In this document: positions 50,616-58,900 of the stretch, piece by piece
Numbering within the stretch: the stretch's first letter is position 1
How the letters are laid out: the number at the start of each line of letters is the position of its first letter
From: JAAYDY01 sp964500225
Lineage (GTDB): Bacteria > Planctomycetota > Phycisphaerae > FEN-1346 > JAACEH01
DNA length: 64,000 nt
Reading direction: 5' to 3'
NCBI GenBank assembly: GCA_964500225.1
Contig: CAZCOA010000003.1
Coordinates: 74,154-138,153, forward strand
Notes under the pieces: generated by a model
What the model was told of the DNA's origin: nothing
What the model saw: only the letters and a program-made list of their open reading frames with translations
Database searches by the model: none
Translations under genes and position numbers: made by a program

Positions 50616-53111
50616 ATGCAGATTCGTGTGTGTCAAGTGCGCAAGCGTGACGGCCGCGTGGTGCCGTTTGACGATTCCAAGATAGCAGATGCGATTTTCA
50701 AGGCGGCGCAGGCCGTCGGCGGCAGCGACCGCGAGCGGGCCGAGCAACTGGCGGCGGCGGTGACGGAGTTTGTGAACCGCCGGTACCAGAACGAGATTCC
50801 GACCATCGAAGACATCCAGGACCTGGTGGAAAAGGTCCTGATCGAAACGGGCCACGCGCAGACGGCGAAGGCCTACATTCTGTACCGGGAGCGTCGGTCG
50901 CAATACCGTCGGCGGCTCAAGGTGCGCAAGGCCGGGGCGGGCCACAGCGCCGATTCGACGGACATGGCGCTGATGGTCTCGACCGGCCACGGCGACCAGA
51001 TGCTTCCGTGGGACAAGTCGCGCATCGCCAAGGCCCTGGTCGTCGAGGGCAATCTGTCCGAAGAGCAGGCCCACAAGGTGGCCAAGAGCGTCGAGGAACG
51101 GGTCTTCTCGTCGGGCCTGACGCGAATCAGCACGGACCTGATTCGCGAGCTGGTGGACAACGAATTGTTCGAGATGGGCATGACCGAGCGGCTGGAGAAG
51201 CAGAAGGTGCTCGGAATGCCCAAGTACGACCTGGAGCAGTTGATCCTGTCGAAGAGCCAGGAAAACTCGAACATCACGGCGAATAACCCCGAGGCGATCA
51301 ACCTGACGATCGCCGAGAACACGCTGAAGCAGTACGCGCTGGCGGAAATCTTCAGCGAGGACGTGGCCCAGGCGCATCTGGAAGGGCGTCTGCATCTGCA
51401 CGACCTGGGTTACCCCACGCGGGTGTACTGCTCGGGCCACAGCCTGGAGTACCTGAAGAAGTACGGGCTGGAACTGGGGAACCTGGATACGGCCAGCGCT
51501 CCGGCGAAGCACGCCCGGACGCTGACGGGCCACCTGAACACGTTCCTGGCGTCGATGCAGGCGTACTACGCCGGCGCGCTGGGCGTGGGGTTCATCAACA
51601 TTCTTTATGCGCCGTACGTGGAGCACCTGACGGACGAGGAAATCCTCCAGGAGGCGCAGCACCTGATCTTCTCGGGCAGCCAGAGCGCCTTCAGCCGCGG
51701 CGGACAGACGCTGTTCCTGGATTTCAACGTTCACACGGGGGTCCCGGCCTTCATGCGTCAGACGCCGGCGATCGGTCCCGGCGGGAAGGTGATGTACAAC
51801 GCGGACGGGTCGGTGCGGACGTACGGCGACTACGAGCGGACCAGCCAGCGGTTCCTCAAAGCGATGCTCGATGTGTGGCGCCGCGGGGACAGCAAGGGGC
51901 GGCTGTTTGCGTTCCCGAAGTGCGACCTGCACATAACGCAGGAAACGTTCGAGGACCCCGCGCAGTTGGAGCTGCTTCGGTACGCCTGCCAGATCGCCAG
52001 CGAGAACGGCGTGCCGTACTTCGTGTTCGACCGGCCCGAGGGCGGCAAGGACGAGAAGGACAACGTGTCGCTGTCGGCCTGCTGCCGGCTGCGGACGAAG
52101 ATCGAAGACCGTCACATGATCGAGCACCTGGAGTCGATGCGGTTTTGCGGCTTCCAGAACGTGACGATCAACCTGCCTCAGGCGGCGTACCGCGCGGGGC
52201 GCGGCAACATCCAGGCGTTCCACGAGGAGATTCGCAAGGCGATGGGCCTGGCGTTGAAGGCTCACCTCCAGAAGAAGGCGTTCATTGCCAAGCTCATGAG
52301 CGCGCCGCACATGCCGTTGTGGGAAATCGGCAAGAAGGCCCGCGACGGCCGTCCGTACGTGGACCTCGAGAAGGCGACGTACATCTTCGGGCTGATCGGG
52401 CTGAACGAGGCGATCCAGTTCCTGACGGGGCAGGAACTGCACGAGAGCAAGGCCGCCATGATGGAAGGATTCCGCGTGGTGGCGGTGATGTACACCGAGA
52501 TCAACCGATACAAGGCGGCGCACGGGCTGAAGTTCACCCTGGAGGAGTCGCCGGCGGAATCGGCGTCGCGTCGGTTGGCCAAGATCGACTACCGCGACTG
52601 GCCGCAGTCGCACGACGTGATTCGGGGCGATCCGCAGCGCGACGAGATGTACTACACCAACTCGATCCACCTGCGGCCGGACGCGCCGGTGGACCTGATG
52701 ACGCGCATCGAGATGCAGGCGAAGTTCCACCCGATGATCGAGTCGGGGGCGATCATCCACGCGTTCGTGGGCGAGGAACGTCCGCCGGCGGAGGGAATTC
52801 TGAGCCTCGTTCGCAAAACGTACGCGAACACCAAGGCGGCCCAGTTGACGATCAGCCCGGAGTTCACCATCTGCAACGACTGCGGAAAGTGGACGCCGCG
52901 GCTTCAGGAACATTGCGATCATTGCCAGAGTCGAAACGTGTACGGAATCACGCGGATCGTCGGTTACTTCAGCCGCATCAGCAACTGGAACAAGTCGAAG
53001 CTGGGCGAGTTGCGGGATCGACATCGGGGCAACTACAGTCTGCAATTGCTGGGCGGGTCGCCGGCGTCGGCGCCCGGCCCGGTGACCAGTACGGCGGCCG
53101 CCGGCTCCTGA
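50616..53111 (+). CDS. nrdD: Anaerobic (class III) ribonucleoside-triphosphate reductase
   Basis: 831 residues. Two ATP-cones lie at the N-terminus (about 2-97 and 115-205), the second in RIAKALVVEGNLSEEQAHKVAKS. The catalytic barrel includes SGHSLEYLKKYG, SGSQSAFSRGGQ and YYTNSIHLRPDAPVD. Near the end four zinc cysteines Cys753, Cys756, Cys767, Cys770 precede the glycyl radical site Gly783 in TRIVGYFSR. It makes deoxynucleotides without oxygen. The activase gene nrdG is not beside it. The last 45 residues are an unusual low-complexity tail. ATG at 50616 with GGAGGAG upstream. Confidence 0.97.
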   Translation: MQIRVCQVRKRDGRVVPFDDSKIADAIFKAAQAVGGSDRERAEQLAAAVTEFVNRRYQNEIPTIEDIQDLVEKVLIETGHAQTAKAYILYRERRSQYRRRLKVRKAGAGHSADSTDMALMVSTGHGDQMLPWDKSRIAKALVVEGNLSEEQAHKVAKSVEERVFSSGLTRISTDLIRELVDNELFEMGMTERLEKQKVLGMPKYDLEQLILSKSQENSNITANNPEAINLTIAENTLKQYALAEIFSEDVAQAHLEGRLHLHDLGYPTRVYCSGHSLEYLKKYGLELGNLDTASAPAKHARTLTGHLNTFLASMQAYYAGALGVGFINILYAPYVEHLTDEEILQEAQHLIFSGSQSAFSRGGQTLFLDFNVHTGVPAFMRQTPAIGPGGKVMYNADGSVRTYGDYERTSQRFLKAMLDVWRRGDSKGRLFAFPKCDLHITQETFEDPAQLELLRYACQIASENGVPYFVFDRPEGGKDEKDNVSLSACCRLRTKIEDRHMIEHLESMRFCGFQNVTINLPQAAYRAGRGNIQAFHEEIRKAMGLALKAHLQKKAFIAKLMSAPHMPLWEIGKKARDGRPYVDLEKATYIFGLIGLNEAIQFLTGQELHESKAAMMEGFRVVAVMYTEINRYKAAHGLKFTLEESPAESASRRLAKIDYRDWPQSHDVIRGDPQRDEMYYTNSIHLRPDAPVDLMTRIEMQAKFHPMIESGAIIHAFVGEERPPAEGILSLVRKTYANTKAAQLTISPEFTICNDCGKWTPRLQEHCDHCQSRNVYGITRIVGYFSRISNWNKSKLGELRDRHRGNYSLQLLGGSPASAPGPVTSTAAAGS

Positions 53112-53266
53112 CGACGTCCGAGGAGGTGGCGTCCAAAGCACCAGGAACGGTCGGCCGAAAGCGTATCGGGTTCCGCGCGTACGGAATCGACTGTCGCCTG
53201 TGTTGAGCGGGAGTGTCCCGCCCGGGTGACGCACCCCCTTGGTCTTTCTTGGTCTGGAGGACAATC

Positions 53267-53341
53267 ATGGCAAAGAAGAAGGTCGCAAAGAAAGCAGCCA
53301 AGAAGAAAGTCGCAAAGAAGAAAGTGGCCAAGAAGAAGTGA
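53267..53341 (+). CDS. 24-residue lysine-rich micro-protein
   Basis: A short gene with its own signals. It has GGAGG 6 nt before the ATG, and a terminator-like hairpin starts 12 nt after the stop. The 24 residues are Met, 14 Lys, 6 Ala and 3 Val, arranged as repeats of VAKK and AKKK, like one segment of a histone-H1-type C-terminal tail. A DNA- or RNA-binding role is suggested by composition only. It could also be the remains of a longer H1-like gene, but it starts and stops cleanly. Confidence 0.65.
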   Translation: MAKKKVAKKAAKKKVAKKKVAKKK

Positions 53342-53353
53342 CCGCTGTGGGCG

Positions 53354-53384
53354 CCGCTCACCCACGCCGTGAGCGGACAGTTTT
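53354..53384 (+). terminator. Terminator-like hairpin after the lysine-rich ORF
   Basis: CCGCTCAC (53354-53361) pairs with GTGAGCGG (53369-53376), 7-nt loop, then ACAG and TTTT at 53381-53384. The rest of the 358-base stretch up to the glycosyltransferase at 53700 holds only that gene's promoter. Confidence 0.65.
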
Positions 53385-53663
53385 CTGACCCAAGCCAGGC
53401 TGCCCGACGGCCGCTTCCGCGGGAGACACTCCTCCTTGCTCCCGAGCACTGGGAGCGGCCGGGGCAGCGTTCAGCGGAAACAACACGCTGTACCCGTGCT
53501 GCAAGAACAGGTCGCCGCCGCCTGATCCAAGGCGGCCAGTACGCGGAACCCTTGTCACGGCCGAGCCGCAGGCGACGCACAGTATCGCCGCTGCGGCTCG
53601 GCCGCTCTGTTGTCCCCACAGGAGGCCGGAGGCTCGGTCCGGCCGACGGCGGCGCGCAGGACA

Positions 53664-53692
53664 TTGCTCCGGCTGTGGGTTTCGGGTACATT
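53664..53692 (+). promoter_or_regulatory. Promoter abutting the glycosyltransferase gene (leaderless type)
   Basis: TTGCTC (53664-53669), 17-nt spacer, TACATT (53687-53692), then 7 nt and the ATG at 53700. No Shine-Dalgarno sequence. Confidence 0.55.
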
Positions 53693-53699
53693 GGGCACC

Positions 53700-54890
53700 A
53701 TGCACATTGCCCTGGCGATTGAACATCTCGACGCGCGCCGCGGCGGAGCCGAGACGTGGGTGAGCCGGTTTGCGGCGTTCCTGCGCCAGGAGGGGCACCG
53801 CGTGACCATCGTGGCGCAGGACGCCCGCGGAGAACCGGAGGGATGCCAGGTGCGTCTGGTGCATCCGGCAGGTCTGACGGCCGCCGGGCGGACGGCCAGT
53901 TTCGCCCGCCGGGTGCGCGACGCGCTGCGCGAACTGCGGCCGGACGCGTCGCTGGCCACGGGCAAGGCCCTCGGTATGACGGTGTATCAGCCCCACGGCG
54001 GCACCGTCCGGGCCTCGCAGCGGCAGAACATCGCATTGATTCCGTCGTACGACGGCCGCGCGCTGAAGACGCTGGTGAACCGCCTGAGCCCGAAGCACCG
54101 GGCGGCGTTGCGTCTGGAGTCGGAGCAGTTCGCGGACCCGGCGGTCCTGCTGGTGGCGATCAGCGAAATGGTGCGGCGCGATATGCGGACGTTTTACCGC
54201 GTGGACGAGGGCCGCATCCGCCTGGTGTATAACGGAGTGGACACGGACCGGTTCGATCCGCAGCGCCTGAGGCCGTTGCGGAACCATCTGCGACGCCGGC
54301 ACGGCATCGACGACGATACGGTGGTGTTGCTGTTTGTGGCCCACAACTTCAAGCTCAAGGGGTTGCGGGAGCTTCTGGTGGCGTTTCGCCAGCTTCGACA
54401 GCGGACGGGGCGACCCGTGCGGTTGCTGGTGGTGGGGCGCGACAGGCGGTGGAAGGCGTATCGTAAGTTGGCTCGGCAACTGGACATCGAGCGGCAGGTG
54501 GTGTTCGCGGGGCCGTGTGACGACACGGCCGAAGCCTATGCGGCGGCGGATGTGTTCGTGCATCCGACATGGTACGACCCGTGCAGCCTGGTGATGCTGG
54601 AGGCGATGGCGAGCGGATTGCCGTCGATCAGTACGCGGCTGAACGGGGCGTCGGAGTTGGCCGAAGGGTCGGGTGCGGCGGTGGTACTGGATGCGCCGCG
54701 GCCGGTGGGGGCGCTGACCGAGGCGATGGTGATCCTGATGGACCCCGAACGGCGGGAAGCCATGGGCCGCGCGGCCCGGCAGGTCGCCCTGGAGCATCCC
54801 TTGGAACGGAATTTCCGCCAGATGCTGGCTTGCCTGGAAGAGTCGGCCGCCCTGGCAGCGCGGCACGGCGAAGGAGCCATCGGCATATGA
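53700..54890 (+). CDS. GT4-family glycosyltransferase (WaaG/RfaG-like)
   Basis: 396 residues, GT-B fold. MHIALAIEHLDARRGGAETWV is the N-terminal acceptor domain start; YNGVDTDRFDPQRL, LLFVAHNFKLKGLRELLVAF and VHPTWYDPCSLVMLEAMASGLP (in parts) are the nucleotide-sugar donor blocks, with the second Glu of the EX7E pair present and the first replaced by Asp. It probably adds a sugar to a lipopolysaccharide core or similar lipid. Its stop overlaps plsY by 4 bases (ATGA). Confidence 0.9.
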   Translation: MHIALAIEHLDARRGGAETWVSRFAAFLRQEGHRVTIVAQDARGEPEGCQVRLVHPAGLTAAGRTASFARRVRDALRELRPDASLATGKALGMTVYQPHGGTVRASQRQNIALIPSYDGRALKTLVNRLSPKHRAALRLESEQFADPAVLLVAISEMVRRDMRTFYRVDEGRIRLVYNGVDTDRFDPQRLRPLRNHLRRRHGIDDDTVVLLFVAHNFKLKGLRELLVAFRQLRQRTGRPVRLLVVGRDRRWKAYRKLARQLDIERQVVFAGPCDDTAEAYAAADVFVHPTWYDPCSLVMLEAMASGLPSISTRLNGASELAEGSGAAVVLDAPRPVGALTEAMVILMDPERREAMGRAARQVALEHPLERNFRQMLACLEESAALAARHGEGAIGI

Positions 54891-55582
54891 ACCCACTGGC
54901 TCTGGCGGGACTGGTCGGTTTCTGTCTGGCGGCGTACCTGCTCGGTTCGGTGCCGTTCGGGTATCTGCTCGGGCGGCTCAAGGGCGTGGACATCCGCAGC
55001 GCCGGCAGCCGCAACATCGGGGCCACCAACTGCTGGCGGGTCTGCGGCTGGCAATGCGGGCTGACGGCGTTCGTGCTGGACGTGGCCAAGGGCTTCGCGC
55101 CGACGTACCTGGCGTGGTGGATGACGCGGACGTGCCCGCTGTACGATGCGGCAGCGCTGGGCGAGGCGGCGCGGCATGGAATCGTGATGGCTGCCGGGGC
55201 GGCGGCCATCGCCGGGCACGTCTTGCCGGTGTTTCTGCGGTTTCGCGGCGGCAAGGCCGTGGCCACCAGCCTGGGCGTCGTGCTGGGGATACCGGCGCTG
55301 ATGCCGCTCGCGGTGGGAGCGTTTGTCGTGTGGTTGCTGGTGTTCGCCGTGACGCGATATGTATCGGTCGCCAGCACCGTGGCGGCCCTGGCGCTACTGG
55401 CGGGCACGTTGACGGTGGACGCCGCACAGTGGCAAATCGACACGTCGGGTCCGTGGCGGGATCGGTGGCCGCTGACGGTCATGGTCCTGCTGCTGGTGGC
55501 GTTGGTGCTGGTGCGGCACCGGTCGAATTACCGGCGTCTGCTGGTCGGGACGGAGAACAAATTCGGCGGGAAAAAGGGCTGA
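54887..55582 (+). CDS. plsY: Acyl-phosphate:glycerol-3-phosphate acyltransferase
   Basis: 231 residues, seven membrane helices. The three PlsY motifs are all present: GSVPFGYLLGRL, AGSRNIGATNCWR and FRFRGGKAVATSLG. It makes lysophosphatidate from acyl-phosphate, the first step of membrane phospholipid synthesis. It is translationally coupled to the glycosyltransferase, linking envelope lipid and glycan synthesis. A basic tail (HRSNYRRLLVGTENKFGGKKG in parts) ends the protein. Confidence 0.97.
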   Translation: MNPLALAGLVGFCLAAYLLGSVPFGYLLGRLKGVDIRSAGSRNIGATNCWRVCGWQCGLTAFVLDVAKGFAPTYLAWWMTRTCPLYDAAALGEAARHGIVMAAGAAAIAGHVLPVFLRFRGGKAVATSLGVVLGIPALMPLAVGAFVVWLLVFAVTRYVSVASTVAALALLAGTLTVDAAQWQIDTSGPWRDRWPLTVMVLLLVALVLVRHRSNYRRLLVGTENKFGGKKG

Positions 55583-55624
55583 CACACGGGTGTCCCGGCG
55601 GGGTCGGCTGGGGCAAACAGCCTT

Positions 55625-55653
55625 TTGACATCGAGCGGGATTCTGCTTACAGT
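55625..55653 (+). promoter_or_regulatory. Promoter of the giant dehydratase-like gene
   Basis: TTGACA (55625-55630), 17-nt spacer, TACAGT (55648-55653). It lies over 300 nt before the start codon. Confidence 0.65.
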
Positions 55654-55720
55654 ATCCGGCGTTGCTGTGCGTCGGGCAGGGGGCTAGACGGTCAGCGGGC
55701 CACCGCCGGTTTCGCTTCCG

Positions 55721-55746
55721 CGGACCGTGGCTGCGCCGGTGTGGCG
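55721..55746 (+). repeat. Direct repeat copy 1
   Basis: CGGACCGTGGCTGCGCCGG followed by seven bases, the last five of which (TGGCG) match copy 2: 24 of 26 identical to 55826-55851, 105 bases apart. Confidence 0.7.
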
Positions 55747-55825
55747 GCCAAGCCCCCGGGCCGACAGCGTGTGGCATGTCAGACGGCCTGGCGCCGAGCG
55801 GAATGCGGTTGTGGCAGCCGGGGGA

Positions 55826-55851
55826 CGGACCGTGGCTGCGCCGGCATGGCG
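55826..55851 (+). repeat. Direct repeat copy 2
   Basis: Second copy of the 26-base repeat, within the leader of the gene at 55974. Confidence 0.7.
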
Positions 55852-55973
55852 ATGACATCTGATATCCGTGCCACTCGGATTTCGCACAGGTTCCAGCTCG
55901 ATCGACGGACGGCACGGCATGCGGTGGACGACACATAGCACCTTGCGCTGCAATGAGTTAGGGGAGGACGCCC

Positions 55974-58900
55974 ATGAGGTACATCGGCATCGACATCGGA
56001 TCGGTGGCCACCAAGGCGGTGCTGTTGGATGAGGGGTTTGCGATCATTCGGGAAATCTACCGGCGCAACCAGGGCAAGCCGATGGAGCGAGCGGCGGAGG
56101 TGCTGCGGGAATTGCTGGAGGAGCTTCCAACGGGCAGTGCGGCTCCGCTGGCGGCAACGACGGGCGCCGGCGGCAAGGCCGTGGGACAGTTGCTGGGGCT
56201 GCCGGTGGTGAACGAGGTGGTGGCGCAGGCGACGGCGACGGGACGGCATTACCCCGAGGTGCGATCGATCATTGAAATCGGCGGCGAGGACAGCAAGCTC
56301 ATCCTGATCGAACGCGACGAGGCGACCGGGGGTACGCGGATCCGCGATTTTGCGATGAACGCGTTGTGTGCGGCGGGAACGGGGAGCTTCCTGGACCAGC
56401 AGGCGTCGCGCCTGGGTATCAGTATTGAAAACGAATGGGGTACGATGGCGCTTCAGAGCAAGCACCCGCCGCGCATCGCGGGCCGCTGCTCGGTTTTCGC
56501 CAAGAGCGACATGATCCACCTTCAGCAGGAAGGGTGCCCGGACTACGACATTGTGGCGGGCCTGTGTTTCGCCATGGCGCGGAACTTCAAGGCCGTGATC
56601 GGCAAGGGCAAGGACATTCAGCCGGTGGTGAGCTTCCAGGGAGGCGTGGCGGCCAACGCGGGCATGGTGCGGGCATTCCGGGAGTTGCTGGGGCTGGACA
56701 AGCAGACGCTGATTATCCCGCAGCATCACGCCTCGATGGGAGCCCTGGGGGCGGTTCTGGCGGCGGCCGAGCGGGACGAGCTCCGGCCGTTGACGACGTT
56801 GAAACCGCTGGACGAGTATGTGGCTTCCCGCCGCAGGGAAGACGTCAAGTGTCATCCGCCGTTGACCGACGACCACTATCCTCTGGTGATCGAGCCGGAT
56901 ACGAGCAGCCTGCGTGCCGGGGAGCGGATACCGGCGTTCGTGGGTGTGGACGTCGGGAGCATTTCGACGAACGTGGTGGCCATCGACGCCGAGGGCCGCG
57001 TGCTGTCGCGGCGATATCTGAACACGGGGGGGCGGCCGCTGGAGGCTGTGACGCAGGGATTGTACGAGGTGGGCCAGGAGGTGGGCGACCGCGTCCAGGT
57101 GTGCGGCGTGGGGACGACGGGGTCGGGCCGGTACCTGACGGGCGACTTCATCGGGGCCGACGTGGTGAAGAACGAGATTACGGCCCATGCGACGGCGGCG
57201 GCGTTCATCGATCCCGAGGTGGATACGATCTTCGAGATCGGCGGGCAGGACTCGAAGTACATCAGCATCGACCACGGGGCCGTGGTCGATTTCGCGATGA
57301 ACAAGGTGTGCGCGGCCGGGACGGGAAGCTTCATCGAGGAGCAGTCGGAGCGGCTCAACATCAAGCTGCGTAACGGCGACTTCAACCGTCTGGCCCTGGG
57401 GGCCGAGCATCCGCCGTGCATGGGCGAGCGGTGCACGGTGTTCATCGAGACGGACATCAACCACAACCAGCAGAAGGGCGTGGCGACCGACGACATTGCG
57501 GCGGCGCTGTGCTACTCGATTGCCCAGAACTATCTGAACCGGGTAGTCGAAGACCGCCGGGTGGGACAACACATCCTGTTCCAGGGCGGCACGGCGTACA
57601 ACCGCGGCGTGAAACGCGCGTTCGAGACGATTCTGGGCAAGCCGGTCACGGTTCCGCCGCACCACGACGTGATGGGCGCGATCGGGGCGGCGATGCTGGC
57701 GCGCGACGCCTGGCGCGCCAGCGGCGGCTCGATGAAGACGCGGTTCGGCGGATTCGATCTGCGAGACAAACAGTACGAGTGTTCCAGCTTCGAGTGCAAG
57801 GCGTGCTCGAACCTGTGCGAAATCCGCGTGGTGGACATCAAGGGACAGGGCAAGCTGTTCTACGGGAGCCGGTGCGGCAAGTTCGACGAGTCGGATCGCA
57901 AAAGCCTGGGCGAGCACCTGCCGCGGCTGTTCGAGGAGCGCAATCGGCTGTTGACGGCGTCGTATAGCAGCTCGGCGGCCCAGACGGCGGCCGGCGTGCG
58001 GCCGCGGGTGGGCATCCCGCGCGTGGCGACGATCTGGGACCAGTTGCCGATGTTCCGGACGTTCTTCGAGGAACTGGGATTCGAAGTCGTGCTGAGCAGC
58101 GAAACCAACCGCACGATTATCAATGCGGGGCTCGAGGCCGTAGCGGCCGAGACATGCTATCCGGTCAAGGTGGCCCACGGACACGTGCTGGACTGCCTCG
58201 ACAAGGGCGTGGACTACCTCTTCCTGCCGAGTGTGGTGGACATGCCGCAGCAGAGCGGCGAAATCGTCAACAGCTACACGTGCCCGTACGTGCAGAGCCT
58301 GCCGTACTTGATTCGTTCGGCGCTGGACCTGGAGAAGTATCCGAACACGCGTCTGTTGACGCCGGTGATCCACATGTCGCACGGCGAGGACCACGTGCGT
58401 CGTCGGCTGGAGTCGGTGGCCCGGGGGTTGGGCGTAGGCAACGGCGTGCGTCGCCGTGCGGTGGACGCGGCACTGACTGCACAGCAGGCATTCGTCGCGG
58501 CCCTGGAGCGGCGCGGGCGCGAGGTGCTGACGTCGCTGGGCAGCGAACCGGCGCTGGTCATCATCAGCCGTCCGTACAACGGTTGCGACCCGGGGCTGAA
58601 CCTGAACATCCCGGACAAGCTGCGCGACCTGGGGTGTCTGGCGATTCCGATGGGAATGTTGCCGCTGGACGAAGAGGACATCGGGACCGACTACCCGCAC
58701 ATGTACTGGAAGTACGGGCAGCGGATTCTGGCGGCCGCGCGGATCATCGCGCGGACGGAGAATCTGTACCCGGTGTACATCACGAACTTCGGATGCGGGC
58801 CGGACTCGTTCATCCTGAAGTTTTTCGAGCGCGAGCTGAAGGGCAAGCCGTGCCTGGTGCTGGAGGTGGACGAGCACTCGGCCGACGTCGGCGCGATCAC

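Larger units (their letters stand above)
55583..55973. other. 391-base non-coding leader region with a promoter and direct repeats
   Basis: A strong promoter at 55625-55653 makes bases from about 55660 to 55973 the 5' leader of the giant gene. It contains two direct repeats (55721-55746 and 55826-55851) and an 18-base inverted match to coding sequence at 57809-57826. No known riboswitch was recognised and no convincing ORF lies inside. Confidence 0.5.
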
